Assembly: GCA_035999765.1 (NCBI GenBank)
Contig: CP108521.1
Coordinates: forward strand, 2,046,001-2,110,000
Length of the DNA stretch: 64,000 nucleotides
Reading direction: 5' to 3'
DNA from: Streptomyces sp. NBC_01231
GTDB lineage: Bacteria > Actinomycetota > Actinomycetes > Streptomycetales > Streptomycetaceae
Made by a program: the position numbers and the translations under genes. The notes below the pieces were generated by a model. It ran no database searches and was not told the origin of the DNA. It saw nothing but the letters and a program-made list of their open reading frames with translations. Positions 43,366-51,728 of this stretch are shown one piece after another; the first letter of the stretch is position 1; the number at the start of each line of letters is the position of its first letter.

Positions 43366-43640
43366 GATGCCCTCCTAGTAGTACCTGCCGCGTGCTCGCG
43401 CCAGCTGCTGCGCGGTCACCCGCACAGCAGCTATTTGAACACGTTCAACTTCGATCTCGCCAGGATGTCCGGGCGCGCCCTCACCCCCGGCTGGTCGGAT
43501 GGGTACGAGACCCGCGCCGATAAGCGCAAGGCCGCCCCGTCCGCCTGTCTCCCCCCGTGGCAGATGGGCGGGGATTCAGCATGATCCCGGCGGCATCGTC
43601 GAGCCCGGCGTCGTACCCTCGTCAGTGGCATGCTGTGCGC
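43366..43640. other. 275-bp region before the exonuclease gene
   Basis: Besides the TTGAAC-AC-GTTCAA palindrome, nothing here could be assigned. It includes the promoter of the exonuclease gene and possibly the small membrane ORF's promoter on the other strand. Confidence 0.4.
43435..43448. promoter_or_regulatory. palindrome TTGAAC-AC-GTTCAA
   Basis: A perfect 6-bp inverted repeat with a 2-bp centre lies 70 bp upstream of the small membrane ORF (minus) and about 190 bp upstream of the exonuclease (plus). The form is typical of TetR-type operators; no adjacent TetR gene exists, so it may be a relic of a lost locus. Confidence 0.4.
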
Positions 43641-44570
43641 ATGTCGACCCGCCCAGAAAAATGGCTTTTGCTTGACACCGCCTCGCTCTATTTCCGCGCC
43701 TACTTCGGCGTCCCGGAGTCCGTGAAGGCCCCGGACGGCACACCTGTGAACGCCGTGCGCGGGCTCCTCGACTTCATCGACCGCCTGGTCAAGGACCACC
43801 GCCCCGACCATCTGGTGGCGTGCATGGACGCCGACTGGCGGCCCCAGTGGCGAGTCGACCTCATCCCCTCCTACAAGGCGCACCGGGTCGCCGAGGAGCA
43901 CGAGGCGGGCCCGGACGAGGAGGAGGTGCCGGACACCCTCTCACCGCAGGTGCCGATCATCGAGACCGTCCTCGACGCACTCGGCATCGCACGCGTGGGC
44001 GTCGCCCGGTACGAGGCCGACGACGTGATCGGCACGTTCACCGCGCGCGCCGAGGGCCCGGTCGACATCGTCACCGGCGACCGTGACCTGTACCAGCTGG
44101 TGGACGACGCGCGCGGCGTGCGCGTGCTGTACCCGCTCAAGGGCGTCGGCACGCTGCAGTTGACGGACGAGGCGTGGCTGCGCGAGAAGTACGGCGTCGA
44201 CGGCAGGGGGTACGTGGATCTGGCGCTGCTGCGCGGCGACCCGAGCGACGGCCTGCCGGGCGTGCCCGGCATCGGCGAGAAGACGGCGGCCAAACTGCTC
44301 GCCGAGTTCGGCGACGTGGCCGGGATCATGGCCGCGGTCGACGACCCGAAGGCGAAGCTGACGCCGTCGCAGCGTCGGCGCCTGGACGAGGCGCGGCCGT
44401 ATGTGGCGGTGGCCCCGAAGGTCGTCCGGGTCGCGGACGACGTCCCGCTGCCGGAGGTCGACACCGTACTGCCGCGCACCCCGCGCGACCCCGTGGCGCT
44501 GGAGGAACTGGCGGCCCGCTGGGGACTGGGGGGATCATTGCAGCGACTGCTCGCCACTCTCGCGGCGTGA
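43641..44570 (+). CDS. 5'-3' exonuclease (PolA N-domain/FEN-like)
   Basis: The 309-residue protein is of the PIN-like 5' nuclease family, found stand-alone in Streptomyces. Metal-binding acidic clusters are present: LLLDTASLYFRAYFG at the start, CMDADWRPQWR, YEADDVIGTF, VTGDRDLYQLV. A helix-hairpin-helix (GVPGIGEKTAAKLLAEF, about 210-226) contacts DNA. It removes RNA primers or flaps in replication and repair. ATG 43641 was chosen for conservation of WLLLDTASLYFR right after it. It marks the return from the accessory zone to core chromosome. Confidence 0.93.
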   Translation: MSTRPEKWLLLDTASLYFRAYFGVPESVKAPDGTPVNAVRGLLDFIDRLVKDHRPDHLVACMDADWRPQWRVDLIPSYKAHRVAEEHEAGPDEEEVPDTLSPQVPIIETVLDALGIARVGVARYEADDVIGTFTARAEGPVDIVTGDRDLYQLVDDARGVRVLYPLKGVGTLQLTDEAWLREKYGVDGRGYVDLALLRGDPSDGLPGVPGIGEKTAAKLLAEFGDVAGIMAAVDDPKAKLTPSQRRRLDEARPYVAVAPKVVRVADDVPLPEVDTVLPRTPRDPVALEELAARWGLGGSLQRLLATLAA

Positions 44571-44573
44571 ACC

Positions 44574-44599
44574 GTGATCGTGAACAGTGATCGTGAACA
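44574..44599. repeat. perfect tandem 13-bp repeat after the exonuclease gene
   Basis: GTGATCGTGAACA is present twice head to tail directly after the stop codon (44568-44570), and GTGAACC precedes it. A looser repeat of TTCCGCT(G/A)AA at about 44625-44655 follows. The role is unknown; slippage is the simplest source. Confidence 0.8.
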
Positions 44600-44704
44600 G
44601 TGCTCTCGTTCCCCGTGGGCGGGTTTCCGCTGAAGGCGGGCAAACTTCCGCTAAAGAGACCGAGGTCTCCCGCATGAGGACCTTCCACCCGGGGAGATGC
44701 TAGC

Positions 44705-44723
44705 TTAGGTTAGCCTAACTATA
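44705..44723 (+). promoter_or_regulatory. iron box (DmdR/IdeR-type operator)
   Basis: TTAGGTTAGCCTAACTATA closely follows the actinobacterial DmdR1/IdeR consensus (TTAGGTTAGGCTMACCTAA) and ends 17 bp before the start codon of the siderophore-interacting protein. The TATAGG within its right side can serve as the -10 element, so iron-loaded repressor would block transcription. Confidence 0.85.
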
Positions 44724-44740
44724 GGATCAGGGAGGCCGCC

Positions 44741-45586
44741 ATGGCAGAACGACCGGGACGCAAGCCGCGCACACCGCACACCGCGCAGGTCATCCGTACC
44801 GAACGGCTGACTCCCCATATGCAGCGCGTGGTGCTCGGCGGCGAGAGCCTTGCCGAGTTCTCGCCGGACGGCTGCACCGATCACTATGTGAAGCTGCTCT
44901 TCCCGGCCGGAGGGGCGACCTACCCGGAGCCCTTCGACCTGGAGCGGATCCGCGCGGAGTTCCCGCGTGAGCAGTGGCCGGTGACCCGGACGTACACCGT
45001 GCGTGCCTGGGATGCCGAACACCGCGAGCTGACGCTGGACTTCGTGATCCACGGCGACGAGGGTCTCGCCGGCCCCTGGGCACTGCGGGTGCAGCCGGGC
45101 GAGACGGTCCGGTTCATGGGCCCGGGCGGCGCCTACGCCCCGGACCCGGGCGCCGACTGGCATCTGCTCGTCGGTGACGAGAGCGCGCTGCCCGCGATCG
45201 CGCGGTCCCTGGAGGCGCTGCCGTCCGGCGCCCGGGCCCATGCCTTCGTGGAGATCTCCGGGCCGGAGGAGGAGCAGAAGATCGACTCCGACGTGGAGGT
45301 CGTCTGGCTGCACCGCGGCGAGCGGCCCGTCGGCGAGGCACTGGTCGAGGCCGTGCGGTCGCTGGAGTTCCCGGAGGGCCGGGTGCACGCGTTCGTGCAC
45401 GGCGAGGCGCACTTCGTGAAGGAACTGCGCCACCTGCTCCGCGTCGAGCGCGGGGTCGCGCGCGAGGACCTGTCGATCTCCGGCTACTGGCGCCGGGGCC
45501 ACAACGAGGACGGCTGGCAGGCCTCCAAGCGGGACTGGAACGCGCGTATCGAGGCCGAGCAGGAGGGCGCTCCCACGCCCTCCTGA
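44741..45586 (+). CDS. siderophore-interacting protein (FAD-dependent ferric-siderophore reductase)
   Basis: The 281-residue cytoplasmic protein of the SIP/ViuB family releases iron from imported siderophores. The FAD-binding motif RTYTVRAWD (about residues 84-92) and a WALRVQPGETVRFMGPGG segment belong to the flavin domain. The NAD(P)-binding C-terminal part ends with the SIP signature ISGYWRRGHNEDGWQASKRDW (read in two parts). Start ATG 44741 is nine bases after GGGAGG. The iron box directly upstream shows iron repression. No siderophore biosynthesis gene is next to it. Confidence 0.95.
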   Translation: MAERPGRKPRTPHTAQVIRTERLTPHMQRVVLGGESLAEFSPDGCTDHYVKLLFPAGGATYPEPFDLERIRAEFPREQWPVTRTYTVRAWDAEHRELTLDFVIHGDEGLAGPWALRVQPGETVRFMGPGGAYAPDPGADWHLLVGDESALPAIARSLEALPSGARAHAFVEISGPEEEQKIDSDVEVVWLHRGERPVGEALVEAVRSLEFPEGRVHAFVHGEAHFVKELRHLLRVERGVAREDLSISGYWRRGHNEDGWQASKRDWNARIEAEQEGAPTPS

Positions 45587-45597
45587 CCCGAGGCGGG

Positions 45598-46374
45598 CTA
45601 CACCGACCGCTGATAGGAGCGGAAGGTACGGATCGACAGCCATACCGCGGCGACCGCCAGCGCGAGCAGCGCGCCGCCCCGGCTGAGCACGTCGCCCCAG
45701 TCCGGATCCCCCGACATCGCCGAACGGCCCGCCACCATCGCCCAGTCGAGCGGGTTGAAGTCGGCGATGTGGCGCATCCACGACGGCATCTGCGCGGGCG
45801 CCATGAAGGCGCTGGACAGGAAGGTCAGCGGGAGCAGCAGGAAGGTGTTGATCCCGATGATCGACTCCCGCTCCCGCACCAGCATGCCCAGGGCGTTGGA
45901 CAGCGCCCCGAAGACCGTGCCGAGCAGCACCGCGGCGAACACCAGGACGGCGATCCCGCCGATGCCGCCGGGGTAGTCGGCGCCGCCGAGCAGCCCGAGC
46001 AGGACGATGATCACCGACTGGAGGGCGGTGACCAGGCCGTTGTTGACGACGTTGCCGTTCATCAGCGCGGCCCTGCTGACCGGTGTGGTCAGGAAGCGGT
46101 TGAGCGTGCCGCGCTGGATCTCGTCCAGTGTGGTCATCCCCGCCCACATGTTGGAGCCGAGGGCGCTCATCACCACCACGCCCGGCACCAGGTAGTCGAG
46201 GTACGAGGTGGTGCCGAAGCCACCCAGTTCGACGACGCCCTTGAAGAGGTTCCCGAACAGGAAGAGCCAGATCACCGGTTGGACGAGGGTGATCACGGCG
46301 AACGCGGGCTGCCGTACGAACACCATGAGTTGACGCTGCGTCATGTACCAGGTCTGGGAGACGGCGGTGCTCAT
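45598..46374 (-). CDS. ABC-2 type exporter permease (DrrB-like)
   Basis: The 258-residue protein has six hydrophobic segments and the ABC-2 signature in the middle (NNGLVTALQSVIIVLLGLL, SNALGMLVRERESIIGINTFLLLPLTFLSSAFMAP read as adjoining blocks). ATG 46374 overlaps the ATPase stop (ATGA), so subunits are coupled. Such pairs export lipophilic drugs or cell-envelope lipids. The PadR gene on the same strand upstream suggests regulation by an exported toxic compound. Confidence 0.92.
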   Translation of the reverse strand: MSTAVSQTWYMTQRQLMVFVRQPAFAVITLVQPVIWLFLFGNLFKGVVELGGFGTTSYLDYLVPGVVVMSALGSNMWAGMTTLDEIQRGTLNRFLTTPVSRAALMNGNVVNNGLVTALQSVIIVLLGLLGGADYPGGIGGIAVLVFAAVLLGTVFGALSNALGMLVRERESIIGINTFLLLPLTFLSSAFMAPAQMPSWMRHIADFNPLDWAMVAGRSAMSGDPDWGDVLSRGGALLALAVAAVWLSIRTFRSYQRSV

Positions 46375-47399
46375 CGCGCACCTCCCGCGAGGACGAGGCC
46401 CTCGTCGCTCTCGCGCTCGGCCCCGGTGTCCGCCTCGGCGTAACGGCGGCCCGTGTACCGCAGGTAGACGTCGTCGAGGGACGGGCGGGCGACGGTCGCG
46501 GTGGCGACGCCGACGCCGGCTCGTTCGAGGGCCCCGAGCAGCGCGGGGGTCGCGGCGGCCCCGTCGTCGGCGCGGACGCTGACGCGGTGCCCGTCGACCA
46601 GGACCTCGTGCACGCCCGGCAGTCCGCCGAGAGCGCTCTTCAGCAGCGTACGGCCGGCTTCGCCGACCGCCGCGCGCAGTTCCACATGGACGGCGTCGCC
46701 TCGGAGTTCGCCCTTGAGGGAGTCGGGAGTGCCCTCGACGACGACCCGGCCGCGGTCGACGATGGCGACGCGCTCGGCGAGCCGGTCGGCCTCCTCCAGG
46801 TAGTGCGTGGTGAGCAGGATGGTCAGACCCTCCTCCCCGGCCAGGCGGGCGATCTCGTCCCACATGGCGCCGCGGGCCTGCGGATCGAGGCCGGTGGTGG
46901 GCTCGTCGAGGAAGAGCACCTCGGGCCGGTGTACCAGGCCGAGGGCCACGTCGAGTCGACGCCGCATACCACCGGAGTAGCCCTTCACCGGGCGCCGGGC
47001 CGCGTCCGCGAGGGTGAAGCGCTCCAGCAGCTCGTCGGCCCGGCGGCTGAGCGCGGCACCCCTCAAGCCGTAGAGCCTGCCCTGGAGTTGAAGGTTCTCG
47101 CGGCCGGTGGCGGAGGGGTCGGCGCCGGAGTTCTGGTTGACCACGCCGATCGCGCGACGCACTTGGTCGGGGTGGCGCAGCACGTCGTGGCCGGCGACGG
47201 TGGCGGCGCCCGAGTCGGGGCGGGCCAGGGTGGTGAGGATCTTGACGGTGGTGGACTTTCCGGCGCCGTTGGGGCCGAGGAGTCCGAAGACGGTGCCCGC
47301 TCGGACGGTGATGTCCAGGCCGCTCAGCGCGGTGACGTCGCCCGGGTACGTCTTCACCAGTTGGCGCGCCTCGATCGCGGGCGCGGAAGTACTGCTCAT
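46371..47399 (-). CDS. ABC exporter ATP-binding protein (DrrA-like)
   Basis: The 342-residue ATPase has Walker A GPNGAGKST, signature YSGGMRRRLD, Walker B VLFLDEPTTGLD and TTHYLEEAD. The C-terminal domain of about 100 residues (LRGDAVHVELRA, SLDDVYLRYTGRRYAEAD) is the DrrA-type regulatory tail seen in antibiotic exporters. It is first in a two-gene operon with the permease. The terminator behind padR implies a promoter of its own in the 183-bp gap, where no clear box was found. Confidence 0.94.
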   Translation of the reverse strand: MSSTSAPAIEARQLVKTYPGDVTALSGLDITVRAGTVFGLLGPNGAGKSTTVKILTTLARPDSGAATVAGHDVLRHPDQVRRAIGVVNQNSGADPSATGRENLQLQGRLYGLRGAALSRRADELLERFTLADAARRPVKGYSGGMRRRLDVALGLVHRPEVLFLDEPTTGLDPQARGAMWDEIARLAGEEGLTILLTTHYLEEADRLAERVAIVDRGRVVVEGTPDSLKGELRGDAVHVELRAAVGEAGRTLLKSALGGLPGVHEVLVDGHRVSVRADDGAAATPALLGALERAGVGVATATVARPSLDDVYLRYTGRRYAEADTGAERESDEGLVLAGGAR

Positions 47400-47526
47400 G
47401 TCGACTGCTCTCTCTGGGATGAGCGAATGTGGTCGCCGATCCGCGTGAAGAGCGCCGGGCTATCCTGGGTGTGCCGCACCTCGATCGCCTGGAACTGCCT
47501 CACGGTGGATCCTGTTCGGGGTTCGA

Positions 47527-47564
47527 AACCCTGGCGGGGCTGCTCCAACAGCCCTGCCGGGGTT
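47527..47564 (-). terminator. terminator of the PadR gene
   Basis: A 16-bp stem with two G-U pairs (47527-47542 and 47549-47564) and a 6-nt loop lies 19 bp beyond the PadR stop codon. Confidence 0.75.
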
Positions 47565-47582
47565 GTTCTTCTCAGGTGCTCG

Positions 47583-48203
47583 TCAGGTGAAGTCCGGTGG
47601 CCACTCCCCCGTCTCGTGGAGCCGCCGCCACTGCGCGACACCCGGCAGCGACTCCGTCCTGATCTCCTCCAGGAGACCGCGCACCCACTCCGCCTGCGCC
47701 TCGGCCATGTGCAGCTGGTACTCGCTCTCGACGAGGAACAGCCGCGGCAGCGTCTCGCGGAACTTGTCCAACACTCCCCGCCCGCCCGCCACCTGCACCT
47801 CCAGGGCGTCCAGCCGCTCCTTCAGCAAGCGCACCACATCGTCGGGCGGCAGCGCGCCCAGCAGCGAGAGAGCGGTCTCGAAGATCGGGAACTCCTTCAC
47901 CGGGACGGCGACGAGGTCCGACAACCACTCGGTCATCTCCTCACGGCCGGCCTCAGTGATCCCGTACACCGTGCGCTCGGGCCGGTTGCCCTGCCGCTCC
48001 ACGTCGGTCACCTCGACGAAGCCGTGTTTCTGGAGGTTCTGCACCACGGTGTAGAGCGAGCCGTAGTTGATCTTCGTGCTGGCATCCTTGCCCTGCTGAC
48101 GCATGGTCTGCGCGATCTCGTACGGATGCATCGGCTTCTGCCAGAGCGTGGTCAGCACGGTCAGGGCGAGCGGATTGCTCAACTTGCGGCGCCTCACGGG
48201 CAT
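47583..48203 (-). CDS. PadR-family transcriptional regulator
   Basis: The 206-residue protein has an N-terminal PadR winged helix (LALTVLTTLWQKPMHPYEIAQTM, INYGSLYTVVQNLQKHGFVEV, YGITEAGREEM) and a helical C-terminal dimerisation domain (Vir_act_alpha_C). ATG 48203 (MPVRRRKLSNPL) follows GGAGGG. It lies upstream of the DrrAB-like exporter on the same strand and divergent from the APC permease. An ATATCGTG/CACGAT dyad precedes it and is likely its own operator. PadR members typically repress exporter operons until the drug binds. Confidence 0.92.
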   Translation of the reverse strand: MPVRRRKLSNPLALTVLTTLWQKPMHPYEIAQTMRQQGKDASTKINYGSLYTVVQNLQKHGFVEVTDVERQGNRPERTVYGITEAGREEMTEWLSDLVAVPVKEFPIFETALSLLGALPPDDVVRLLKERLDALEVQVAGGRGVLDKFRETLPRLFLVESEYQLHMAEAQAEWVRGLLEEIRTESLPGVAQWRRLHETGEWPPDFT

Positions 48204-48240
48204 GACAACCCTCCTCGCTCCCGAATATCCGTGGCCGAAC

Positions 48241-48280
48241 ATATCGTGAACCACGCCCAAGGGCAATAGACACGATGTAT
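48241..48280. promoter_or_regulatory. candidate PadR operator
   Basis: ATATCGTG (48241-48248) and CACGATGTAT (48271-48280) form an inverted pair with 22 bp between arms, 38-77 bp upstream of padR. Half sites resemble the ATGT/ACAT cores bound by PadR proteins. Confidence 0.45.
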
Positions 48281-48363
48281 CGCGATTGAGCGAAGACGGC
48301 AAGGGCGTGAGCACTTGGGACCGATGCGGACATGACCGCGTGACGCGGCCGAAACAGCCCGTC

Positions 48364-48393
48364 CCTAATTTCTGTCACCCGACAGGAATTCTG
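48364..48393. promoter_or_regulatory. second copy of the TetR-type operator, upstream of the APC permease
   Basis: CCTAATTTCTGTC, a 4-bp centre and GACAGGAATT match 24 of 30 positions of the palindrome at 57453-57482, including 13 identical bases in the left arm. It stands about 100 bp before the permease start. This ties the permease to the TetR regulator at 56721. Confidence 0.75.
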
Positions 48394-48495
48394 CTCCTGC
48401 TCCCGCGTTCGCTCTCTCCAGCTCTCTCCAGCTCTTCTCCGCTCTCCTCCAGCTCTCCTCCGCTCCGCTCCTTCGCGCCGAAGGCAGGTGCCGCC

Positions 48496-50028
48496 GTGAC
48501 GACAACCGCCCCCTCAGACGTACGCCCCGATCCGCCCGACTCCTCCGCCGACCGCTCCCTCGCGGAGTTCGGCTACCGCCAGGAACTGCACCGCAGCCTG
48601 GGCCGGTACGCGTCGTTCGCGGCCGGGTTCTCCTTCATCTCCGTCCTGACCACCGTCTTCCAGTTCTTCGCCTTCGGGTACGCGTTCGGCGGCCCCGTCT
48701 TCTTCTGGACCTGGCCGGCCGTGCTGCTCGGGCAGCTGCTGGTGGCCGCCTGCTTCGCCGAGCTGGCTGCGCGCTATCCGATCTCGGGCGCGATCTACCA
48801 GTGGTCGTCGCGTCTGTCGAACCTCACCTTCGGCTGGTTCGCCGGCTGGATCATGGTGATCGGGCAGATCGTGGTGGTCGCGGCGGCCGCGCTGGCGCTT
48901 CAGTTGGTGCTGCCGGCGATCTGGTCCGGCTTCCAGCTGATCGGCACCGACACGGCGGTCACCTCGGCGGACGGCGCGGCCAACGCGGCCGTCCTCGGCG
49001 TGATCCTGCTGGCGCTGACCACACTGGTGAACATCCTCGACAACCGCGTGATGTCGTTGATCAACCGCGTCGGCGTCACCGCCGAGATCATCGGCGCGGT
49101 GCTGATCATCGTCCTGCTGCTGACCCACTCCGAGCGCTCCCCCGGCATCACCTTCCACACCGGGGCCGCGGCCCAGTCCGGCCTGTTCGGGGCCCTGATG
49201 GTGGGCTCCTTCGCGGCGGCGTACGTGATGATCGGCTTCGACAGCGCGGGCGAGATGAGCGAGGAGACCCACCAGCCGAGGCGCACCGCGCCCCGCACCA
49301 TCCTCGTCGCGCTCGGCGCGGCCGGGCTGCTCGCCACCCTGATCGTCCTCGGTGGACTGCTCGCCGCTCCGAGCCTGACCGACGGGCACCTGTCCGTCGA
49401 CGGCCTGAGCTACGTCCTCACCAGCAGCCTGGGCGACGGCGTGGGCCGGGTCCTGCTGGCCGACGTGGTGGTGGCGATCGCGGTGGCGACCCTCGCGATC
49501 CAGACGGCGGCCTGCCGCATGCTCTTCTCGATGGCCCGCGACGGCCGGCTCCCCTTCTCCGCCCAACTCGCGAAGGTCAACCCGCGTACGGGGATGCCGA
49601 GCGCCCCGGCCCTGGTGGTCGGCGTCCTCGCGGCTGTCCTGCTGCTGCTCAACTTCGCCTCCCCGGACGCGTTCCTGGCCATCGGCACCACCTGCATCGT
49701 GATGCTGTACCTGGCCTACGCGATGGTCACCGGCCCGCTGCTGGTCCGCCGTCTGCGCGGCGAGTTCGCCGTCGCGGGCACGGACGAGACCGGGACCAAG
49801 CTCTTCTCCCTCGGCCGCTGGGGCGTCCCGGTCAACGCCCTCGCGCTCCTCTACGGCCTCTTCATGACGGTCAACCTGGCCTGGCCGAGGGCCGCGGTGT
49901 ACGACCCGACGGGTGGGCACTGGTACTTCCAGTGGTTCACCGTGCTGTTCCTCCTGTTCACCGTGGGCGCGGGAGTCGGATACCGGGCCTGGGCACAGCG
50001 AGGACAGGCGGCTTCGGACGGTCGATGA
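48496..50028 (+). CDS. APC-family amino acid/amine permease
   Basis: The 510-residue protein has about 12 membrane helices. The N-terminal APC signature (SLGRYASFAAGFSFISVLTT, ELAARYPISGAIYQWSSRL) and the GFDSAGEMSEETHQPRRTAP loop are characteristic of the subgroup that takes up GABA, choline-like amines or urea-cycle compounds. GTG 48496 follows AAGGCAGGTG. The operator-like palindrome upstream matches that of the DUF1989/carboxylase operon, so I infer uptake of the same substrate (guanidine, urea or a related amine). In other genomes a permease of this kind is annotated with urea carboxylase clusters. The C-terminal 40 residues are cytoplasmic. Confidence 0.9.
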   Translation: MTTTAPSDVRPDPPDSSADRSLAEFGYRQELHRSLGRYASFAAGFSFISVLTTVFQFFAFGYAFGGPVFFWTWPAVLLGQLLVAACFAELAARYPISGAIYQWSSRLSNLTFGWFAGWIMVIGQIVVVAAAALALQLVLPAIWSGFQLIGTDTAVTSADGAANAAVLGVILLALTTLVNILDNRVMSLINRVGVTAEIIGAVLIIVLLLTHSERSPGITFHTGAAAQSGLFGALMVGSFAAAYVMIGFDSAGEMSEETHQPRRTAPRTILVALGAAGLLATLIVLGGLLAAPSLTDGHLSVDGLSYVLTSSLGDGVGRVLLADVVVAIAVATLAIQTAACRMLFSMARDGRLPFSAQLAKVNPRTGMPSAPALVVGVLAAVLLLLNFASPDAFLAIGTTCIVMLYLAYAMVTGPLLVRRLRGEFAVAGTDETGTKLFSLGRWGVPVNALALLYGLFMTVNLAWPRAAVYDPTGGHWYFQWFTVLFLLFTVGAGVGYRAWAQRGQAASDGR

Positions 50029-50076
50029 GTCGCCCTGTCCACGCGCCGAGGCGGCGGGGAGGGCGCCCCGCCGGCC

Positions 50077-50592
50077 TCACAGCTTGCCGAAGACCACTCC
50101 ACGCCAGGTCCAGCCCGACTTGAGCACGATGTTCCGCAGCGGGTCACGCAGTTCCGCGCTGTCGAAGCGGAACGTCTCGGTCGCTTCGAACCGGCCGCTC
50201 TCCCCCCGCTGGACCGTCAGGCGGCGGGACACGGTCCGGTCCGGCCCGCGCGTATACCTCCCCGAGGTCTTGAGCCTCGGCGGATTCCCGACCCGGGTGA
50301 CCTCCCACCCTTCCTCGAGGACCCGGACCTCGTGACGCTCCTGAACCAGGCGCAGCCCGATCCGGACATCGCGCGTCAGCTGTGACTCGATGAAGAGGGT
50401 CTGCCAGGCGGGCTCCGCCACCCGCCACCGGGCCACCAGGTCCGCGGCCTCGTCCGCGGCGCCTTCGCGGATGACGTACGGGACGTCGGGCCCGTTGAGG
50501 CCGAGCAGGGCTGTCCGCACCTCCTCGGCCGGGACCGGTGCGACCCCGTCGGCGGGATGTCTGGTTCCGGTCAGCTTGTCGAAGAGTCCCAT
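50077..50592 (-). CDS. uncharacterised protein of 171 residues
   Basis: The start is MGLFDKLTGTRHP, followed by a PAEEVRTALLGLNGPDVPYVIREGAADEAADLVARWR stretch that reads as an amphipathic helix plus strand. A beta-rich half follows (VRIGLRLVQERHEVRVLEEGWEV, GRYTRGPDRTVSRRLTVQRG). No signal, membrane helix or catalytic motif is visible. It converges on the permease gene and is divergent from the pseudouridine synthase. Similar proteins are common in Streptomyces as I recall, but no function is known. Confidence 0.75.
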   Translation of the reverse strand: MGLFDKLTGTRHPADGVAPVPAEEVRTALLGLNGPDVPYVIREGAADEAADLVARWRVAEPAWQTLFIESQLTRDVRIGLRLVQERHEVRVLEEGWEVTRVGNPPRLKTSGRYTRGPDRTVSRRLTVQRGESGRFEATETFRFDSAELRDPLRNIVLKSGWTWRGVVFGKL

Positions 50593-50729
50593 CGCGTCAA
50601 CCTATGAGCGGGCGGGTCGCCGGTGCAAGATCCGTCCCTTGGGCTGGCCGTCCGGCGAGAAGCCGCAGGGCGGGGCCCTCCCATGACGGAGCGGGTGGTG
50701 GCGCCGTCGGCCTCGTACCCTTGATCCTG

Positions 50730-51728
50730 ATGCGCCGAAAGACACGGATCCCGCCCTCTCCCCTGCCGCAGCGCGACGGGGTCGATCCGGTGCGGGTGCG
50801 GCTGCCCGCGGAGGGGCCCTGGGCCACGGTGCGCGAGCATCTGGTGGAGCGGCTCGCGGCCGAGGCCGGTGTCGTCGAGGGGATGTTCGACACGGGCCGG
50901 GTCGTCGGGGCGGACGGCCGGGCGGTGGCCGCGGACGCGACGTACCAGCCGGGCATGTTCGTGTGGTTCCACCGGGAGCTGCGACCCGAGGTTCCGGTGC
51001 CGTTCCCGGTGCGGATCGTCCACCGGGACGAGCACATCGTCGTCGCCGACAAGCCGCACTTCCTGGCCACCACCCCGCGCGGCAGCCATGTCACCGAGAG
51101 CGCGCTCGCCCGGCTGCGCAGGGAGCTGGACATCCCCGCACTCGGCGCCGCGCACCGGCTGGACCGGCTCACCGCGGGGCTCGTGCTGTTCACCGTACGA
51201 CCCGAGGAGCGGGGCGCCTACCAGTCGCTGTTCCGCGACCGGCTGGTGCGCAAGGAGTACGAAGCCGTCGCCCCGTACGCCCCCGAACTCGCCCTGCCCC
51301 ACACCGTGCGCAGCCGGATCGTGAAGGAACGCGGGGTACTCGCCGCCTACGAGGTGCCCGGTGAGCCGAACGCGATCAGCCACGTCGCACTCGCCGAGCG
51401 GCCCGGCGACGGCACTGGCGCCGGTGGCGGAGGCAACGGCAGAGGCGGCGGCGAGCACGGGCTCGCCCGGTACCGGCTGGTCCCCGCCACCGGGCAGACC
51501 CATCAGTTGCGGGTCCACATGAACACGCTCGGCGTGCCGATCCTCGGGGACCCGCTCTACCCGGTGGTGGCCGACCCCGGGCCGGCCGGTGACTTCCGGC
51601 GACCGCTCCAACTACTGGCGCGGGTCCTGGAGTTCACCGATCCGGTCACAGGGGTGGAGCACCGGTTCCGGAGCGGGCGGGCCCTTGAGGCCTGGAGGTC
51701 GTACGACGGGTGGGCCGCCGGTCAGTAG
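50730..51728 (+). CDS. RluA-type pseudouridine synthase
   Basis: The 332-residue enzyme isomerises uridine in rRNA or tRNA. The catalytic Asp145 lies in AAHRLDRLTAGLVLF, and IVHRDEHIVVADKP and TGQTHQLRVHMNTLGVPILGDPLYP complete the RluA/RluC core. No S4 domain is obvious at the N-terminus. A Gly-rich insertion (GDGTGAGGGGNGRGGGEHG, about residues 228-247) interrupts the late part of the domain and should form a flexible loop. Its 3' end overlaps the convergent P450 gene by 7 bp. Confidence 0.93.
   Translation: MRRKTRIPPSPLPQRDGVDPVRVRLPAEGPWATVREHLVERLAAEAGVVEGMFDTGRVVGADGRAVAADATYQPGMFVWFHRELRPEVPVPFPVRIVHRDEHIVVADKPHFLATTPRGSHVTESALARLRRELDIPALGAAHRLDRLTAGLVLFTVRPEERGAYQSLFRDRLVRKEYEAVAPYAPELALPHTVRSRIVKERGVLAAYEVPGEPNAISHVALAERPGDGTGAGGGGNGRGGGEHGLARYRLVPATGQTHQLRVHMNTLGVPILGDPLYPVVADPGPAGDFRRPLQLLARVLEFTDPVTGVEHRFRSGRALEAWRSYDGWAAGQ

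Noticed and set aside
47515..47535. GGTTCGAAACC resembling a tRNA T-arm
   Set aside because: No matching acceptor, D or anticodon arms at the right distance. The sequence overlaps the padR terminator stem.
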